Notes: generated by a model not told the origin, from the letters alone. A stretch of 64,000 nt of DNA from Paratinospora sagittata (GCA_035771175.1 CM069590.1:33246821-33310820); one strand, 5' to 3'; counted from the first letter of the stretch, positions 48,477 through 61,035 are shown. Made by a program: numbers and translations.

Positions 48477-51400
48477 TGTGGGAACCCCGCACCCCGGACC
48501 ACCAACCCCGCAGGGAATGGCGTGAGGAATGCCGGCGTAGGCATCTCCAACCACTTCTCAACCTCCGTGAGGTGGTTGAGACCCTACGAGCCTTATCCCA
48601 AAGAACGACATAATATAAAAATGTACTAAACAAAAGTATCAACCGTATTAATCATCCAAGACAAGAGATACTCCATAAAACTTTGCCGTAAATAAAACCG
48701 TCATAATCCCTACAGTTCATCAAGATTGACATACACCTAAAGTCCAAAACTATGGGTACAAAAAAAAACCTCATATGCCCACATGGTCTATCTAACAAGT
48801 CCCAACTCACCCATACTACAATGTGGTAAGTGTTATAATTACATTGTCCAAAATATAATACATCATAATTTAAAACACAGTTCAATCAAAATGCCTCTCA
48901 ACTCACATCGAGGCCTTGGATTCTCTCGCAGGCAAGGCCCTCAAGATATGACTACTCCTTTGCCCTTATTTGGGACAGAAGGACCTGAAAGAGGAATATG
49001 AGGGTGAGCCAACGATGCCCAGTGAATAGAATTCAAATATGCTATCAATACTCATCAATAAATAACATGTATGCATGTCAATGTGTAGCATGATTAAAAG
49101 CTCATAACATATAGATATCAAGCATTTATAATAAGTTCGATGCAAGTAAAAGCTTATCAATTTGGATCCACATTCCACATGCATTGGGGTTACAAGTGCA
49201 CGTCTATTTCACCGTACCGTTGACCCCAATCATGTTTATTTGGGGTTACTAGTGCACGTCTATTTCACCGTACCGTTTTCATCCCCAAATATTTCCTTTT
49301 TAAAACCCTCCTATGACAAGGTTAAGTCCCCCTATTAGCCAGATAGATGGGCCCAACCAAAGTCATAAGGTTTTCTCAAATCAATGCATCATTCAAAACA
49401 TTAGAACACATTCATGCTTTCAACATACAATATATATAAGTGATATGATGACATAAAAGATATAATCATAAATGAAGTCTACTCACAACCAAGCCTCGCG
49501 AGAGTATCTAACCACACACGGACACCAAACCGAATCAATCCAATCAAGGTCCTGAAATATTCATCAATATCCAACCATACATCAATTTCTATGCTCAATC
49601 ACATAGACATTACACATCAACCCTAAATCAGCCCACATATAGACAATAGGCCTAAATCCCATCTAATCCCACCATTCAACTCAAATCACATGACTTAGGC
49701 CTCTAATGCATAGTTCTCATTCATAAACCATTCTATTAATCAAAAATACTGATTTTCAATTCCTTAGGCATAAACATGCTCAAATTGGGCCATTTGATCA
49801 CAAGTAGGCATAACTCATAATATGGTCACAACCACCAAATCAGTAGCATAATCAACCCTAATCATGTTTAATTAAACATAAGTTGCATCAATTCAATGAT
49901 TCTAGGCCAAAAGCATCAAAAGCCCTAAAATATGAATTTTTTCATACTTAGGCCATATTGCCGATTTACACTAGGTCACCATGTTCAGCCTTGTATATCA
50001 CTGATTTTGCATCATGGGTTCATCAACAATGGCAACTAGGTCAACATAGTTGAAATGCAAGCTATTTGGAAAGGTCTAAGTTCATATTCTAAATTTAGGT
50101 CTAATACAAGCAACCCTACCAATTCTTCATTTAATATTCTGTTCAGATGTATCAATCTACCAACAGAAATATGTAATCACAAAATCAACCGTACAGATTG
50201 AAGTATGTTAAGGCACAAACCTTCACTCCAAAAATCAGCTCAATCCAACGGTGGACAGAAACGATAAACCACTTTGATGAACAAGTCTCTAATCAGATAA
50301 TTTCTCCTTTCCTGCTGCAAATACTCAAACTCAGATGACTATATCACACAACATACTTAAGCCATAAACATCTCCACCGTTAATAATGCTGAAAGATCAG
50401 TTGTACACCACATACCCAAATATCATATCCATCCAACGGTAGATTTAGGATGTCTATTAGTTTGATCAAAACTGCATGAGAAATCCAGACTTTTCGACCA
50501 GCTTTGTTTGAGAGGTTATATCTCTTAGATGAAAACTCCAATCACGATCGCCACCGACCAGAATGAATACCATATGATACGAACTTGTTGACAAATTTTG
50601 AGCTCAATCCGAGCATATAGGACCAAGATCTGACTCTTTGATGAAAACGTTGCTGAGACTTTCCTCAAAACAACTCTTTCTTTCTTTCTCTTCTTCTTTC
50701 CTTTCGCTTCTTTTTTCCTTTCTCTCCACTCATCTCACCCTCTAGGACTTCTTTGGGGAAGAGAAGTAGGGCATGGGACACTTGTCCACTCTCATGCACC
50801 AACCTTGACATGTGTTGGAGAGGAGAAATGGGGCATGGGACACTTGTCCATTTTCATGCACCAACTTGACATGTATTAGAGAAGAGAAATGGGGCATGGG
50901 ACACTTGTCCATTCTCATGCACCAACTTGACATGTGTTGGTCTCATGCACCAACTTGACTTGTGTTGGAGAAGAGAAATGGGGCATGAGACACTTGTCCA
51001 TTTTCATGCACCAACTTGACATGTATTGGAGAAGAGAAATGGGGCATGGGACACTTGTCCATTCTCATGCACCAACTTGACATGTGTTGGTCTCATGCAC
51101 CAACTTGACATGTGTTGGAGAAAATAAATGGGGCATGGGACACTTGTCCATTATCATGCATCAACTTGACATGTGTTGGTCTCATGCACCAACTTGACAT
51201 GTGTTGGAGAAGAGAAATGGGGTATGGGACACTTGTCCATTCTCATGCACCAATTTGACATGTGTTGGTCTCATACTACCCATACCAACCACATGTACTT
51301 TAACCAATCTTATGCTTCCATGTATTTTAAATGCCCAATCCATCTAATACACCAAATATTTTATTCTCATTTATCCTTTTATTCAATCAATCCTAACCCA

Positions 51401-51636
51401 TATCAATTCATGGTTTAATGGGCCCATGCATAAATAATAACATATGCATTATACATTAATTTAACATGACCCATATACAATTTATAATGCACATATTTAT
51501 ATACATTACCAAGCATCAAATATACAAACATTAAACAACCATCAAACAAACACCAAACATATCAAGGCAACACATAGAGTTTGGGCAAAATGCAATTGGG
51601 TTATGGGCTAGATGAAATAATTTTCGGGGCGTCACA
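48477..51636 (-). mobile_element. S4: solo LTR (S family) with near-perfect target duplication
   Basis: Plus strand TGTGGGAACCCCGCACC to TTTTCGGGGCGTCACA, 3160 bp. Flanks are GCAAG (48472-48476) and GTAAG (51637-51641), a 5-bp duplication with one mismatch. It is collinear with S1 and S2 (inverted). It is longer than S2 mainly because of an expanded minisatellite at about 50755-51290. Inserted into J. Confidence 0.9.
50755..51290. repeat. Minisatellite within S4 (about 60-90 bp units)
   Basis: GGGACACTTGTCCA or a one-base variant recurs seven times (near 50775, 50836, 50898, 50985, 51046, 51137, 51227). Between copies lie CATGCACCAACTTGACATGTG and GAAGAGAAATGGGGCATG, with an extra short half-unit in some. 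S2 holds two copies at the same place, so the array grew or shrank by slippage or unequal exchange. Confidence 0.85.
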
Positions 51637-52075
51637 GTAAGTGCATGATAAACAATAATATAGATATACAAGAATAACAACCTAATCTATATTATTGCAT
51701 GATAAACAAGATAATGTACGTGCATGCATGATCAACATAAATGATATAATACGTGCATGATTATCAAATAACCTATATGCAAGTATAATAATGATGTGTA
51801 CATGATTTTGAAAAGATGCAAATTAATATTATGGTTGGAACAAGTAAAGATTACTCTACAACACTAAAATTCTAGACAAAAGATTACAAACTTGGAGCTC
51901 TTGAATCTTTGCGCTTTCATGTTCCATCCACATGCTTTGACATGATAGTTGAATCCATCTGATATAGCTAGTTAGCACTGAAACAACTCAGTCAAAGATA
52001 TTAGTATCGTGATTATATTGTTTGTTAGCATCAAAACACTTAGGAGAATACTAAGTGGAAAACCACTTATGTCAA

Positions 52076-52467
52076 CAGCTATTTTCCGCATAGTCCCGGC
52101 GCCGTTACGCCCAGTTACGGGTTTGGTGGTGGTGTTTGCTTCGTGGACTTAGCCAATTTTTCACTCCTTTGACTTGCATGTTTTATGTATCTTCATTCTA
52201 ACTTCTTGTAACTTGATTCCATCATCCAAATTCTCTTTCAACACATCCAAACACCTACAAAACAAAGAAAAACTAATGAGTAACACACTTAGACAATCAA
52301 ATTAACCAACTTATAAAATTAAAAATTGAAATAAAGCAATATATACTAAAACATAACTAAACTAACAAATAGACCAAAACTAAGACAAACCAACCAAACT
52401 AATGCATAAGTCATCCTAAAACTCATCTAAAACATACTCAAAACATATCTAAATATTCAACTTATCA
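52076..52467. repeat. N: fragment of an M-type LTR
   Basis: Aligns with the last ~390 bp of M (about 54530-54920), including CTTAGCCAATTTTTCACTCC, CATCCAAACACCTACAAAAC and an end in TTCAACTTATCA. The left part is missing; J abuts at 52075. On the right it interrupts the gene at 52468. Confidence 0.68.
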
Positions 52468-54995
52468 TCTTTGACCGGGCATACGTACCCATTCGTCCGT
52501 TGTTCAATGATCTCGGTTGGACGACATTTCTTCAGTTCACCGCTCCATGGTATGAACCACTAGTCCAAGCTCTTTACTCCGGTCTAATGCAAGATGCTAA
52601 TGAAATGCTTTGATATACATATAGGCATCACAAGCATGTCATTAGCCACCACATTGTCATTTCCTTGCAGCGATTTGAAGAATTTTTTGAGTTGCTGCAA
52701 GGTGATCCTTATGCTTTGGATCATCGTGGTAATGTTAGATTTTTGAATTTTGATGCTTTTGAAACCTTAAATAATTTCTCCAAGATGAAGGTGTTTACCA
52801 CATATCCGAAAAAGTACTCAAACACCGTCTTCTCCTTCATGCCCCACTTGTTTCACAATATAATCCCTGGTGTTATCCTTCCGAGGAAAACCAGTTGAAG
52901 CAATGTTACAAAGATCGATCTCTTTCTTATTTGGGCAATTACTTCCGGTACAAGGGTGAATCTCTCTCACATCCTAGTACATCACATAGCGACTACCATG
53001 GCTCACTCACGTGCTTTACAATATGCGATGCACCTCACTCCGTTATTCAAGTATGTGGGCATCATTCTCTCCATTATTTAGCCAGTGCGTCATGTTCAGC
53101 CGCGAGAGGTTGTCAATGAGGGTACCCTGTGTAGTATGGGCTTCTACTATGTTTGTTGCTTGTTGAGATGGCATACTCCCAAACAAGTACCAGTGGGAGA
53201 AAGTTAAGGGTATTTTGAGTCTTCTCATTTGAGTGACCTGTCATCGGATGAGATGGAGGATGTGGTTCTTGAAGAATCCTATGATTGTGATAAAACTGAT
53301 TCGAGTAGCTCCTCATAAGACTCTGGTGATGACCCTCCTAGAGATGAAGTTGGTTGTAGTTAGCCAGCTCCATCTGATGTTGCCAGCTTCTTTGATTTTG
53401 TGAGTATCCACCAGCAACTTCGTGAGATTCATGATTCTCAGACCACCACGCTTGCTACTATCAAGTTTGATCACACTGCGGTTAAGGATACAGTAATTGG
53501 TGTGACATAGTGCCACAAACCGAACCATCTGCTCCATCGCACAACCTGACTGTTCCTTGAAAACTGCAAGTATACAATATCAGATTGTAGTAATAACCAA
53601 TGAAGATTGGGTTGTCGTCCTCTAGGATTGCACACCTTACCAAATACCGTTTTCACTAATTTCTAACCTTATCTAGCTAACCAAATTATAGAATTGCAAA
53701 TAATTACACAACAAATAAAACTAATTAAAAGGAATGAATTATGGGAAATACCAATATACAAAAATCTAGAGAATCAACTTCACACAACCTTCAATTATGT
53801 AATTTAAACATGCTTATTATCAAATCAAATTCCTAGTTTATAAGTCAAAACCTTTGCGTCTATAATTCCCTCTCTCAAGTGTTGAATTAGATCGTATTGT
53901 CAAGAATACGGTTTGATCTCTCGATAAAACCTGTTTTCTTAACAACCCGTTAAACTTCATGATTTTCCTATAACTTAAAGAGGTATCGTAAATCTCTCGA
54001 TTCTACAATAATCTCGGGTCATAAATCCCTTATTCCAACCTAGGAACCCTTCTCTCGAGTGTCGCTTCCCAAGTCTAGGTTCAATTAATCAGTGGCCAAA
54101 AGATTAAAGGCATGAAGCATTGAGAATTATGAATAACCTATGAAAATTGCATTGATAATAAACAAAATCTAAAATTAAACCATAATCTCTAGTTTAGGAT
54201 CCATCTCCTCTCTAGAACAATAAATTAGTTCATACTTTGGATGAAAAGAACACAATACATGGAGAAAAACTCAATAATAGACATGAATAACCAACTAAAA
54301 CTCCTGGAACTTGAATCTTCTTCCTTGTTTCCAACATTGAATCTTCGTGTTCCTCGTCTCCTAGCCGTCTTTTTCTCTTCTCCAATCTATTCGCCCCGAA
54401 AAACCCTAAATTTTGATATATATTAAGCCCCCCAAAGTTGTCCAATCATCATTCAAAAGTCCTCGCATAAGTTGCTAAAAACGCAACTTATGACCCAGTT
54501 AATGTCGTGGCGCTCAAAATGCTTTCTTTTTTTCTTTTTTAGTTCCACCACCACGGCGTCGCGGTGCTCAGAACGTCATTTCTGGCCTGATTTTTGTAGA
54601 CTTGGCCAATTTTTTGCCTCTTTTCGACTTGGGTTCTTCATGCTTCTCTTTTGCACTTTCTTGTACATGTTTTCATCATCCAAATCTATGCCTAACACAT
54701 CCAAACACCTACAAAACAAAGCAAATCAAGTTAATAACATACTCAAATATGAATTAAATCAAATCATAAACTAATAAACCAAAATAATGCATGAAAACCA
54801 ATTTATTTATAAACTATCGAATGCATTAAAACTAACACAAACACATCAAACTAATACATAAAATGTCCTAAAACACACCTAAAACATGCTCTAAAACCAA
54901 TCTAAATATGCAACTTAACACTGTCCATCTCTCAAGATGAAATATTTAATATTTTGGAGAGTCATTCGGGTTCCTCTCAGATTCGTAGGGAGTGA
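52468..54995 (+). pseudogene. 'Putative plant transposon protein' gene ahead of Sirevirus-type LTR H, split by M
   Basis: Coding parts are 52468-53550 and 54926-54995. The truncated start reads FDRAYVPIRPLFNDLGWTTF, then WYEPLVQALYSGLMQDANEM, LQRFEEFFELLQGDPYAL and FMPHLFHNIIPGVILPRKTS. After a 1-base shift near 52895 come AITSGTRVNLSHILVHHIAT and YAMHLTPLF. The acidic tail (SSDEMEDVVLEESYDCD) ends with a helical stretch (FVSIHQQLREIHDSQTTTLA). The GW, YEPLV/FYENL, NI..LP and VNL...H blocks match ORF1 of E/F. Removing M and one 5-bp repeat lets SHNL join SISQDEIFNILESHSG and a stop at 54993. It lies just upstream of polypurine tracts, the place of the Sirevirus envelope-like gene. Stops and shifts make it a pseudogene. 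Confidence 0.72.
53551..54920. mobile_element. M: solo LTR-like insertion with near-perfect duplication
   Basis: Starts TGTTCCTTGAAAACTGC and ends GCAACTTAACA, 1370 bp. Flanks are CTGAC (53546-53550) and CTGTC (54921-54925), one mismatch in five. It interrupts the gene at 52468. A related truncated copy is N and a more distant one N1. The class of the parent element is not clear from the LTR alone. Confidence 0.78.
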
Positions 54996-55347
54996 TCGAT
55001 CCTTTTTGATATTTCAAAAGGGGGAGAATTTTTGGGGATTATTTTTAGCTGTCATGCTTAGAGGAATTGACTAAGGGGGAGTAGACAGGATTCAGCGGGG
55101 AGAGATTTTGTTTTGACAAACTTTCTTTTTTGGATGACTGTACTCTGATATTGATCACAATTTTTAACTTTATTCTGTTGTATAACTTTAACATCATGCT
55201 ATGATGCTTCACATTAAAATGTTTACCATTGCATGATTGATTGCTTATATGTTACTGTGTGTATTGCAATTATCAATTCATCAAGATTTTCATTGTTTCA
55301 ATCACGACAAAAGTAAAATGTTTGAGATCATAAAAAAAGGGAGAGAT
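54996..55347 (+). promoter_or_regulatory. Multiple polypurine tracts upstream of LTR H
   Basis: AAAAGGGGGAGAATT near 55014, AAGGGGGAGTAGACAGG near 55073, CGGGGAGAGATT near 55098 and AAAAAAAGGGAGAGATT at 55332-55348. The last touches the LTR. The Sirevirus-type layout ties the gene at 52468 to LTR H. Confidence 0.75.
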
Positions 55348-56691
55348 TGTTGGCTTGATGACCCTCACTCTCTTTGATTTTGATGATTACAAACGATACT
55401 CTATGTGATCTAACATATTTGTTGAGCATGTTTCAGTTTTGGTATCATTTATTTGGCCTTGAAGGCTAAAAGAAATAGTTATCAATCATTTAGTGAAGAC
55501 CAAGACTAAGGTTCAAGATTAAGAATAATAAAGACAGACAAGAGAAAGTTCTCTTGAAACCAAGTCAAGAACACAAGTAAACTGAAGACAAATGGAAGTC
55601 AACCAAAGTCAACCGAAGATCAAAACACATGGATGTAACACTATTTATTATATTTTCTTTAGATCCTCTTAGGTTGTAGGTTTCTTCTATGTTTAATCAG
55701 CCACTTGGTTTCTTGATCGTGTTTTCACCGAACCGTTTCATATTGCTTTTTGATTTATCGATTTTACTATCTTTTCGGTTCATTACTCATGCAATCATAA
55801 TAAAAAATGTTTTCTCATCGTATTCATTTCAAAATGAGCATTTTGCATGTTTGTGAAAATGAGTTTATCATATGTGTAACATTCAAGGAATGCACTCCGT
55901 CCCGAAGAGACTCACTCCTTCTTGGAGGAACTCATTCCTTGACTTACTTTTGATGAAAATTTGTCTTTCCAGATTCATTTCATGTTTTGACTCTTGTTTC
56001 GAGTTTAAATTATTTGATTTATCGACCATGGAACTTAGACATGATCAAGGATTACATCCTTGACATGTGTATGTTTCCCAAGAAGCTAAGGAGTGCCTTC
56101 CTTCTTCAAGGATCGCACTCCAGCAGAGAAAACTCCATATTTTCATGAGGTTACATTGATGCTTTGATCATTCACTGTTTACAAAAGTTATTCACGATCA
56201 CAAGTTTCACTTACTTGATTTTTAGATCATTTTGAGGTAAAACCTTTTTTAATTTTATTTCGTTCTGTGCATACTTTGATATCCTATGGCTGTGAAATAT
56301 TGAAGAGGTTATTACCAAGTCTGTAAGTTGTTGTTTTAAATTTGGTCCTTTGTTGAACAAATCTCTTTTGATTATTGGTTGTATTTTGAAAGCTAGCTAA
56401 TTAGCTAGTTGGGAAGATTCCATAACAGGGAATCGATGATTGTAACCGGTTCGATCCTCCTCCTTGAAGTAGGATCCAATGAGTAAAGAGTTTTGGAAAT
56501 CCTTATGGAGGAGATCAGGTAGTGGAGGTAGGCTTATTGGGAAGCCAAACCATTACAAATCTAGTGTGCCTTCTTTCTTTACTGTTTCATTTATATTTTT
56601 GCTATTTATTTGATTTTTTTATTAAGTGTTTGAGAAAGGTCTTGAAAAATCCCAACAACCAATTAATCCCCCTCTTTGGTGTCTATCAACC
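55348..56691 (+). repeat. H: Sirevirus-type 3' LTR
   Basis: Starts TGTTGGCTTGATGACC and ends near GTGTCTATCAACC (expected CA changed). Contains AAGGAATGCACTCC and GGAACTCATTCC-type palindromes (55880-56120). The conserved downstream block GGTAGTGGAGGTAGGC...CCATTACAAATCTAGTGTG (56517-56565) is also in A, B and I. About 1344 bp. Confidence 0.75.
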
Positions 56692-57238
56692 CTAAATTTA
56701 CTAATTTGGGGACTCAAATGAATTTTAAATGAGGTAGTTACAACCTTAGAGAAGCCAAATTTTAGTATCAAACACTATCCATAAAGTATCGAGACTTGGA
56801 AACAATGAGAAATGGGGAAGAAACATGCAACAACCCAAGGGAAAAGAGAAGAAATGTGTTTCCCACAGTGGAAACGCGTTTCATAGTGTTTCCTCAAAAA
56901 CCATCCGAGAGCAGTTTTAATCAATGATTTTGAAAACGTGTTTCTGCTTCTAAGGAAGGCGTTCTAAACCCGATTTTTGCTCCATTTTTTACCTTTCCAA
57001 CATTCTCTAATGGAAATAACCTTTGAGGGGAAAATTGGGGAGTGCTCTTGGGAGATCCATGAGAGTTTCAAAGGGTGGTTTAGAGCTTCTCAACGCCAAA
57101 TCTAAGAGATTAAAGGTATAATCTCTCACTTTCCTTAGTGGATTTCCTTTGATTTTTAAATTTCTTGTTCAATAAGTTACTATGCTATTGTTAGAATTTT
57201 GAGTTGGAATGGGTTCCTTAGTATTTAATGGGGTTTTT
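56692..57238. other. Unassigned spacer
   Basis: AT-rich sequence between H and L. No reading frame and no match to other parts of the window that I can see. Confidence 0.5.
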
Positions 57239-57924
57239 TGTTACACCCAAAAATAGACAAAAGAAAACAAACAAAAAACCAAGGAAAGACCGGAAACCAA
57301 ATAGAAAAATTGAGCACAACCCGATTAAGGACCTCCAGCAGCAACCTAAAGAAATGTTTATCAAGCTGCGGCCGAGGCCCCCCCGCCCCCTCTCAGCCAC
57401 GAACCGAGGGGCCTCGGCCATAGTCAATGTCTTCTTCTCGGACATGGCAAAGGGCAACCTTCGGTTCCATCCGAAGGCATTTCACATGCTTAGCCAAGGC
57501 CACTCCTGACAATGGCCAAAGAACCCTTCCCGACACATAAATTGCAACTTGGATGCCGCACATAATAGATCCTGAGATAGACTTATAAACCAACTCTTGA
57601 TCAGAAAAGGCACAAATCACTCCCACTGATGTAACACGAAATTAAATGCAAAGAACACCCCCTTCTCACTATAAAAAAGGACTTCATTCTTCAGAAATGT
57701 GTATGCTCTAAGCCTCCACCTCTCTACACTTCTATTTTTCATCCTACATATTCTAACTTAAACATCGGAGTGGTTTTGGTGGCGTCCACCTGGTGTCACA
57801 ATCTTTTGCAGATTCGGAGTGAGGCGATCCCACAGGGAGACTTTGGTGGAGGAGCAAACAAAGTTCATACTTAGTCAGCCAGCATCACCCCTCGGACGAA
57901 CGTAGGAGATTTTTGGCTATAACA
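57239..57924 (+). repeat. L: Tat-like LTR
   Basis: Starts TGTTACACCC and ends TTGGCTATAACA, 686 bp. It has a TATA-like ACTATAAAAAAGG near 57670 and the GC-rich segment 57360-57420. A primer-site-like sequence follows at 57927. K inserted 11 bp after that, so the rest of L, if present, lies beyond the window. Open frames in 57218-57626 on both strands are LTR sequence. Confidence 0.7.
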
Positions 57925-57926
57925 TT

Positions 57927-57946
57927 TGGTGTCGTCTGTGGGGAAC
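57927..57946 (+). promoter_or_regulatory. Primer binding site of L
   Basis: TGGTGTCGTCTGTGGGGAAC resembles the TGGCGCCGTCTGTGGGGA primer site common in Tat-lineage Ty3/gypsy elements, with two C-to-T changes of the kind left by methylated CpG decay. Not an initiator-Met site. Confidence 0.7.
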
Positions 57947-57957
57947 AACATTCAAAG

Positions 57958-59640
57958 TGTAACGCCCCGAAATCATTTCATCTAGCCCATAACCAATTTG
58001 TACTTTGCCCAAACTCTATGTGTTTTCCTTGTTGTGTTTGGTTGTCTGTTTGATGTTTGATGTGTGATTATAGCTTATAAAAAAAAAGTATTATTGATGG
58101 TGTTATTATTTTTATTAATATCATTCGCCATATTAATAATATTGCGAGTGGCTTGTTGGAGAAGCTACATATAAATAACTTGTTGAACAAGTCATCATCT
58201 TGACTTATGGCTTATTAAAAGGACCACATTAAATGTCTTCATTTAATGCACCTTTTTCATATAGGGGAAGGTTGTACCTCAGCACATGGTAAATATGACA
58301 ATTATATTGGAATATGTTGTGTATATGTGTTGATTTTATAATAATTAATTATTGGTGCGTTAAATTGACCTAGAGATATTAGAAATGAGTCCGAAACATA
58401 TTTTTACATAGAGATCGGCTGGTCATACTCAAAATTCCGATGAGTATTGAGCACGTAGTGAAGAAACGAAGTTTAGGTGCTCTTGGTAAGGGAGTAGCGT
58501 GCTCATCACTTTTCTGGGCACGATTTTTTGTGAAAAATGGTCAATTTTCAGTGTTTTAAAGGGGGGCCAAAGGTTTCTACTTTTGCCATATGACTTAAGG
58601 ACGAATTGGAGAAGGAAGAAGAGAGGAAAACTAGGGTTTCCGAAGGAAATCTTCACCATCTACACCCTAAGGTAAGTGTTTTTCTCCATTTCTTTCCATG
58701 AAATCACCATTGAAGGTGAGGGTAAGCTTTCTAATGGTGTAGTTTTCTCTATGGGTCACGGTTTTGGGTGTTCCCTAACCTAGGGTTAACTAATTTTTTC
58801 CTTTTCTGAGCTTGTTTATGATAGAAACAACCTTTTATGACCTAGATCTACATCTAATGTGCATTCTGCAAGCACTTCACAACGTTTTTTGTTGGTGCAT
58901 GGGTTAGGGTTTTGCTGGAAACCCTTAGGGCCGAGATGCATGTTAGGGATTTGGGTTCCTAGGTTGATTTGGAACCCAGTGACTTCCCCAATTTCCAGCA
59001 AGAAATTGGTGGAGTTAAGTGTAATGGCCCAAAACCTAGAAAATGAACTTAGGGTTTTCCATTGAACTTGCATATCAACTACGTTGAATAAATGAGCATT
59101 GTTGATGTATCCTTGTTGGTCAATCAGTGATTATCATGGCTGAACGTGATGACTTAGTGTAAAATTGGCCTAGGGCTTAATTTTGGGACATTACCCAAAA
59201 TTAGGGCTTTTGACCCAAATCAAGTCAATTGATCAAATTGACTTGGGAATTGTCTAATTGAACCCTAATTGAGTTTGAATATGGGTTTATGATGGTTAGA
59301 CTTGTATGAGAATTGAATGAGTTAGTTTAATTTGACTTTATGCCCTATTGTAGAGACTTTCCCAAAATTGGGGCATATGCCATGTATTGGCTTAAACTGG
59401 GAATTTGTATTGATTATGATCAAACCTTTTGTGGATTTATCTTCTGTCTTGAATTATTATGGATGGTAGAATAGTACATGTTTATCAGGTTATGTTTCGG
59501 GTTTGTCTTAGACTCGTAGGGCCTCAACTGCCTCGGTTGTGTTGTGGGGAGGTTGGAGGTGCCTACGCCGGGTGTCCAGCCTCGGCGTTCCTCACGCCGC
59601 CCCTTGTGGGGTTGGTGGTCCAGGGTGTGGGGTCTCCACC
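57958..59640 (+). repeat. Element K 5' LTR
   Basis: 1683 bp, from TGTAACGCCCCG to GGGGTCTCCACC (the final CA of the family reads CC). Shares with S3 (inverted) the blocks near 58190-58400 (CAAGTCATCATCTTGACTTA, GATTTTATAATAATTAATTATTGG) and 58840-58960. With S1/S2 it shares mainly the two ends. Confidence 0.85.
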
Positions 59641-59642
59641 AT

Positions 59643-59662
59643 TGGTATCAAAGCCCATGTTT
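59643..59662 (+). promoter_or_regulatory. Primer binding site of element K
   Basis: TGGTATCAAAGCCCATGTTT, initiator-Met type with AAAGC for AGAGC, 2 bp after the LTR end. Confidence 0.85.
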
Positions 59663-59874
59663 ACTAAGTTTGGTCTAGAAGTTGAACTTAGACAACTTGG
59701 ACCTAGGACTTGAGTGAGAGCTTTAGGTGATTAAAAAGCTTAAAAGACTAACTTAAAAAGCCTTAGTATCTTATATTTTGTGTGCATTATATGATATGGG
59801 TAGTTATGAGGCTTTGTTTATATTTTAAATTCTCTTATGTGTGATGGTTGCCCATATTCCTACTTCTCAGTGTC

Positions 59875-61035
59875 ATGAGGAGGAGCAGGAGATTGAGCCA
59901 GCCACACACAGAGCCATCCAATGAAGTCCAGATGAGGAGAATGAAGGAGATTGTTCAGGCACAGGGCCGCTTGATGGCAGCCCAGACTACACAGATACAG
60001 GTGTTAGTGCAACAGATCGAGGTTGTTACTTGACAGACACCTCAGACAATGCCTCAAGAGGTGGGTACTAGTGGAGCTGAGGCTGCCGGGACTAATGGGG
60101 TTGCAGTAGCAACTGAGCCTCGGGTGGTTGTACCTCAGCCTATGCCTGCACCTACTCCTATTGTTGTGGAGAACCCCACTGATCGGCAGATCAGACTGTT
60201 AGAGAAGTTCATGAAATTGAAGCCTAAGGAATTTACTGGTGGGGTTGATTTGAAGAAAGCTGAGGATGAGGAGTCTTAGGTCTTATGTGCTGCTCACACA
60301 CTTGAGAGTGATGCAGAGGATTGGTAGCTTTCTATACTGGACACACAGGGGACAGTGAAAAGTTAGGACACCTTTCAACGGTTGTTCTTACAGGCCTACG
60401 TAATAGAGACTGAGAAGCAAGCAAAACAAATCAAGTTTTTAAATCTTGTACATGGTAGCATGCCAGTCAGAGAGTGCGAGCTCAAGTTTAGGCAGCTCGC
60501 GATTTATGCTCCCGGGTTGATTCAAACACCGAGTTATAAGATTATGAGGTTCTCCTTGAACCTAAGGCCAGCGATCCGTCAGGCCTTGTCTGTGACGAAG
60601 ATGACTGATTTTTCCACAGTGCTCCAGAGGGCCAAAAAGTATGAGCTGGCTGAGCGAGTTAATGGTATGTCTACACAGGCAGCTCAGAGTGTGTAGACTT
60701 CGCAGACAGAGTCTGGGGGACAGTTTCAGACTCCATGAAAGAAGGGCAACCGGAGGAAAAATATGAAGTTTTATAAGGGAGCACAGTTCGAGGGTGTGAG
60801 GCATCCCAGATCCAAATTGGCGTGATGGCCACACCAGTGGTTTCCTCTCCTACCCCAATTTTTTCCCAGGCACCGAATGCGTCGAGACCCCCATTTCCAC
60901 AGACTGTTGGCTGAGGTAGAGGCAGACGCCGTGGAAGCTATGTGACGACATCTCAAACTGGATCATCTGTGCCCAGGGCTCCATTTGTTTGTTATTAGTG
61001 TGGATAGGCTAGGCATAGGAAATCAGATTGTCTGA
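59875..61035 (+). pseudogene. Element K gag
   Basis: Begins MRRSRRLSQPHTEPSNEVQM, then IRLLEKFMKLKPKEFTGGVD and, from 60382, VIETEKQAKQIKFLNLVHGS and LRPAIRQALSVTKMTDFSTV. The zinc knuckle near 60991-61033 still shows C-Y-stop-C-G-stop-A-R-H-R-K-S-D-C, so the Cys and His positions remain but two codons are stops. Further stops near 60031, 60280, 60327 and 60694 and frame loss after 60740. Confidence 0.82.

Larger units (their letters stand above)
47443..52075 (-). mobile_element. J: Sirevirus-type LTR, truncated and split by S4
   Basis: Parts are 47443-48476 and 51637-52075. In sense it starts TGTTGACATAAGTGG at 52075, has TTTGATGCTAACAAACAAT (as in I), a set of GGAACGCGCTCC-type palindromes (47880-48260), and a TATA-like TTTATAAATACC near 47860 before ending in hairpin repeats at 47443. 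The usual LTR end is missing at the N1 junction. No interior remains. Confidence 0.72.

Noticed and set aside
50742..51418. Open frames with repeated His/Cys-rich peptides
   Set aside because: They are translations of the S4 minisatellite on both strands, not a gene.
57218..57626. Overlapping open frames on both strands
   Set aside because: They lie in the GC-rich part of LTR L and have no protein features.
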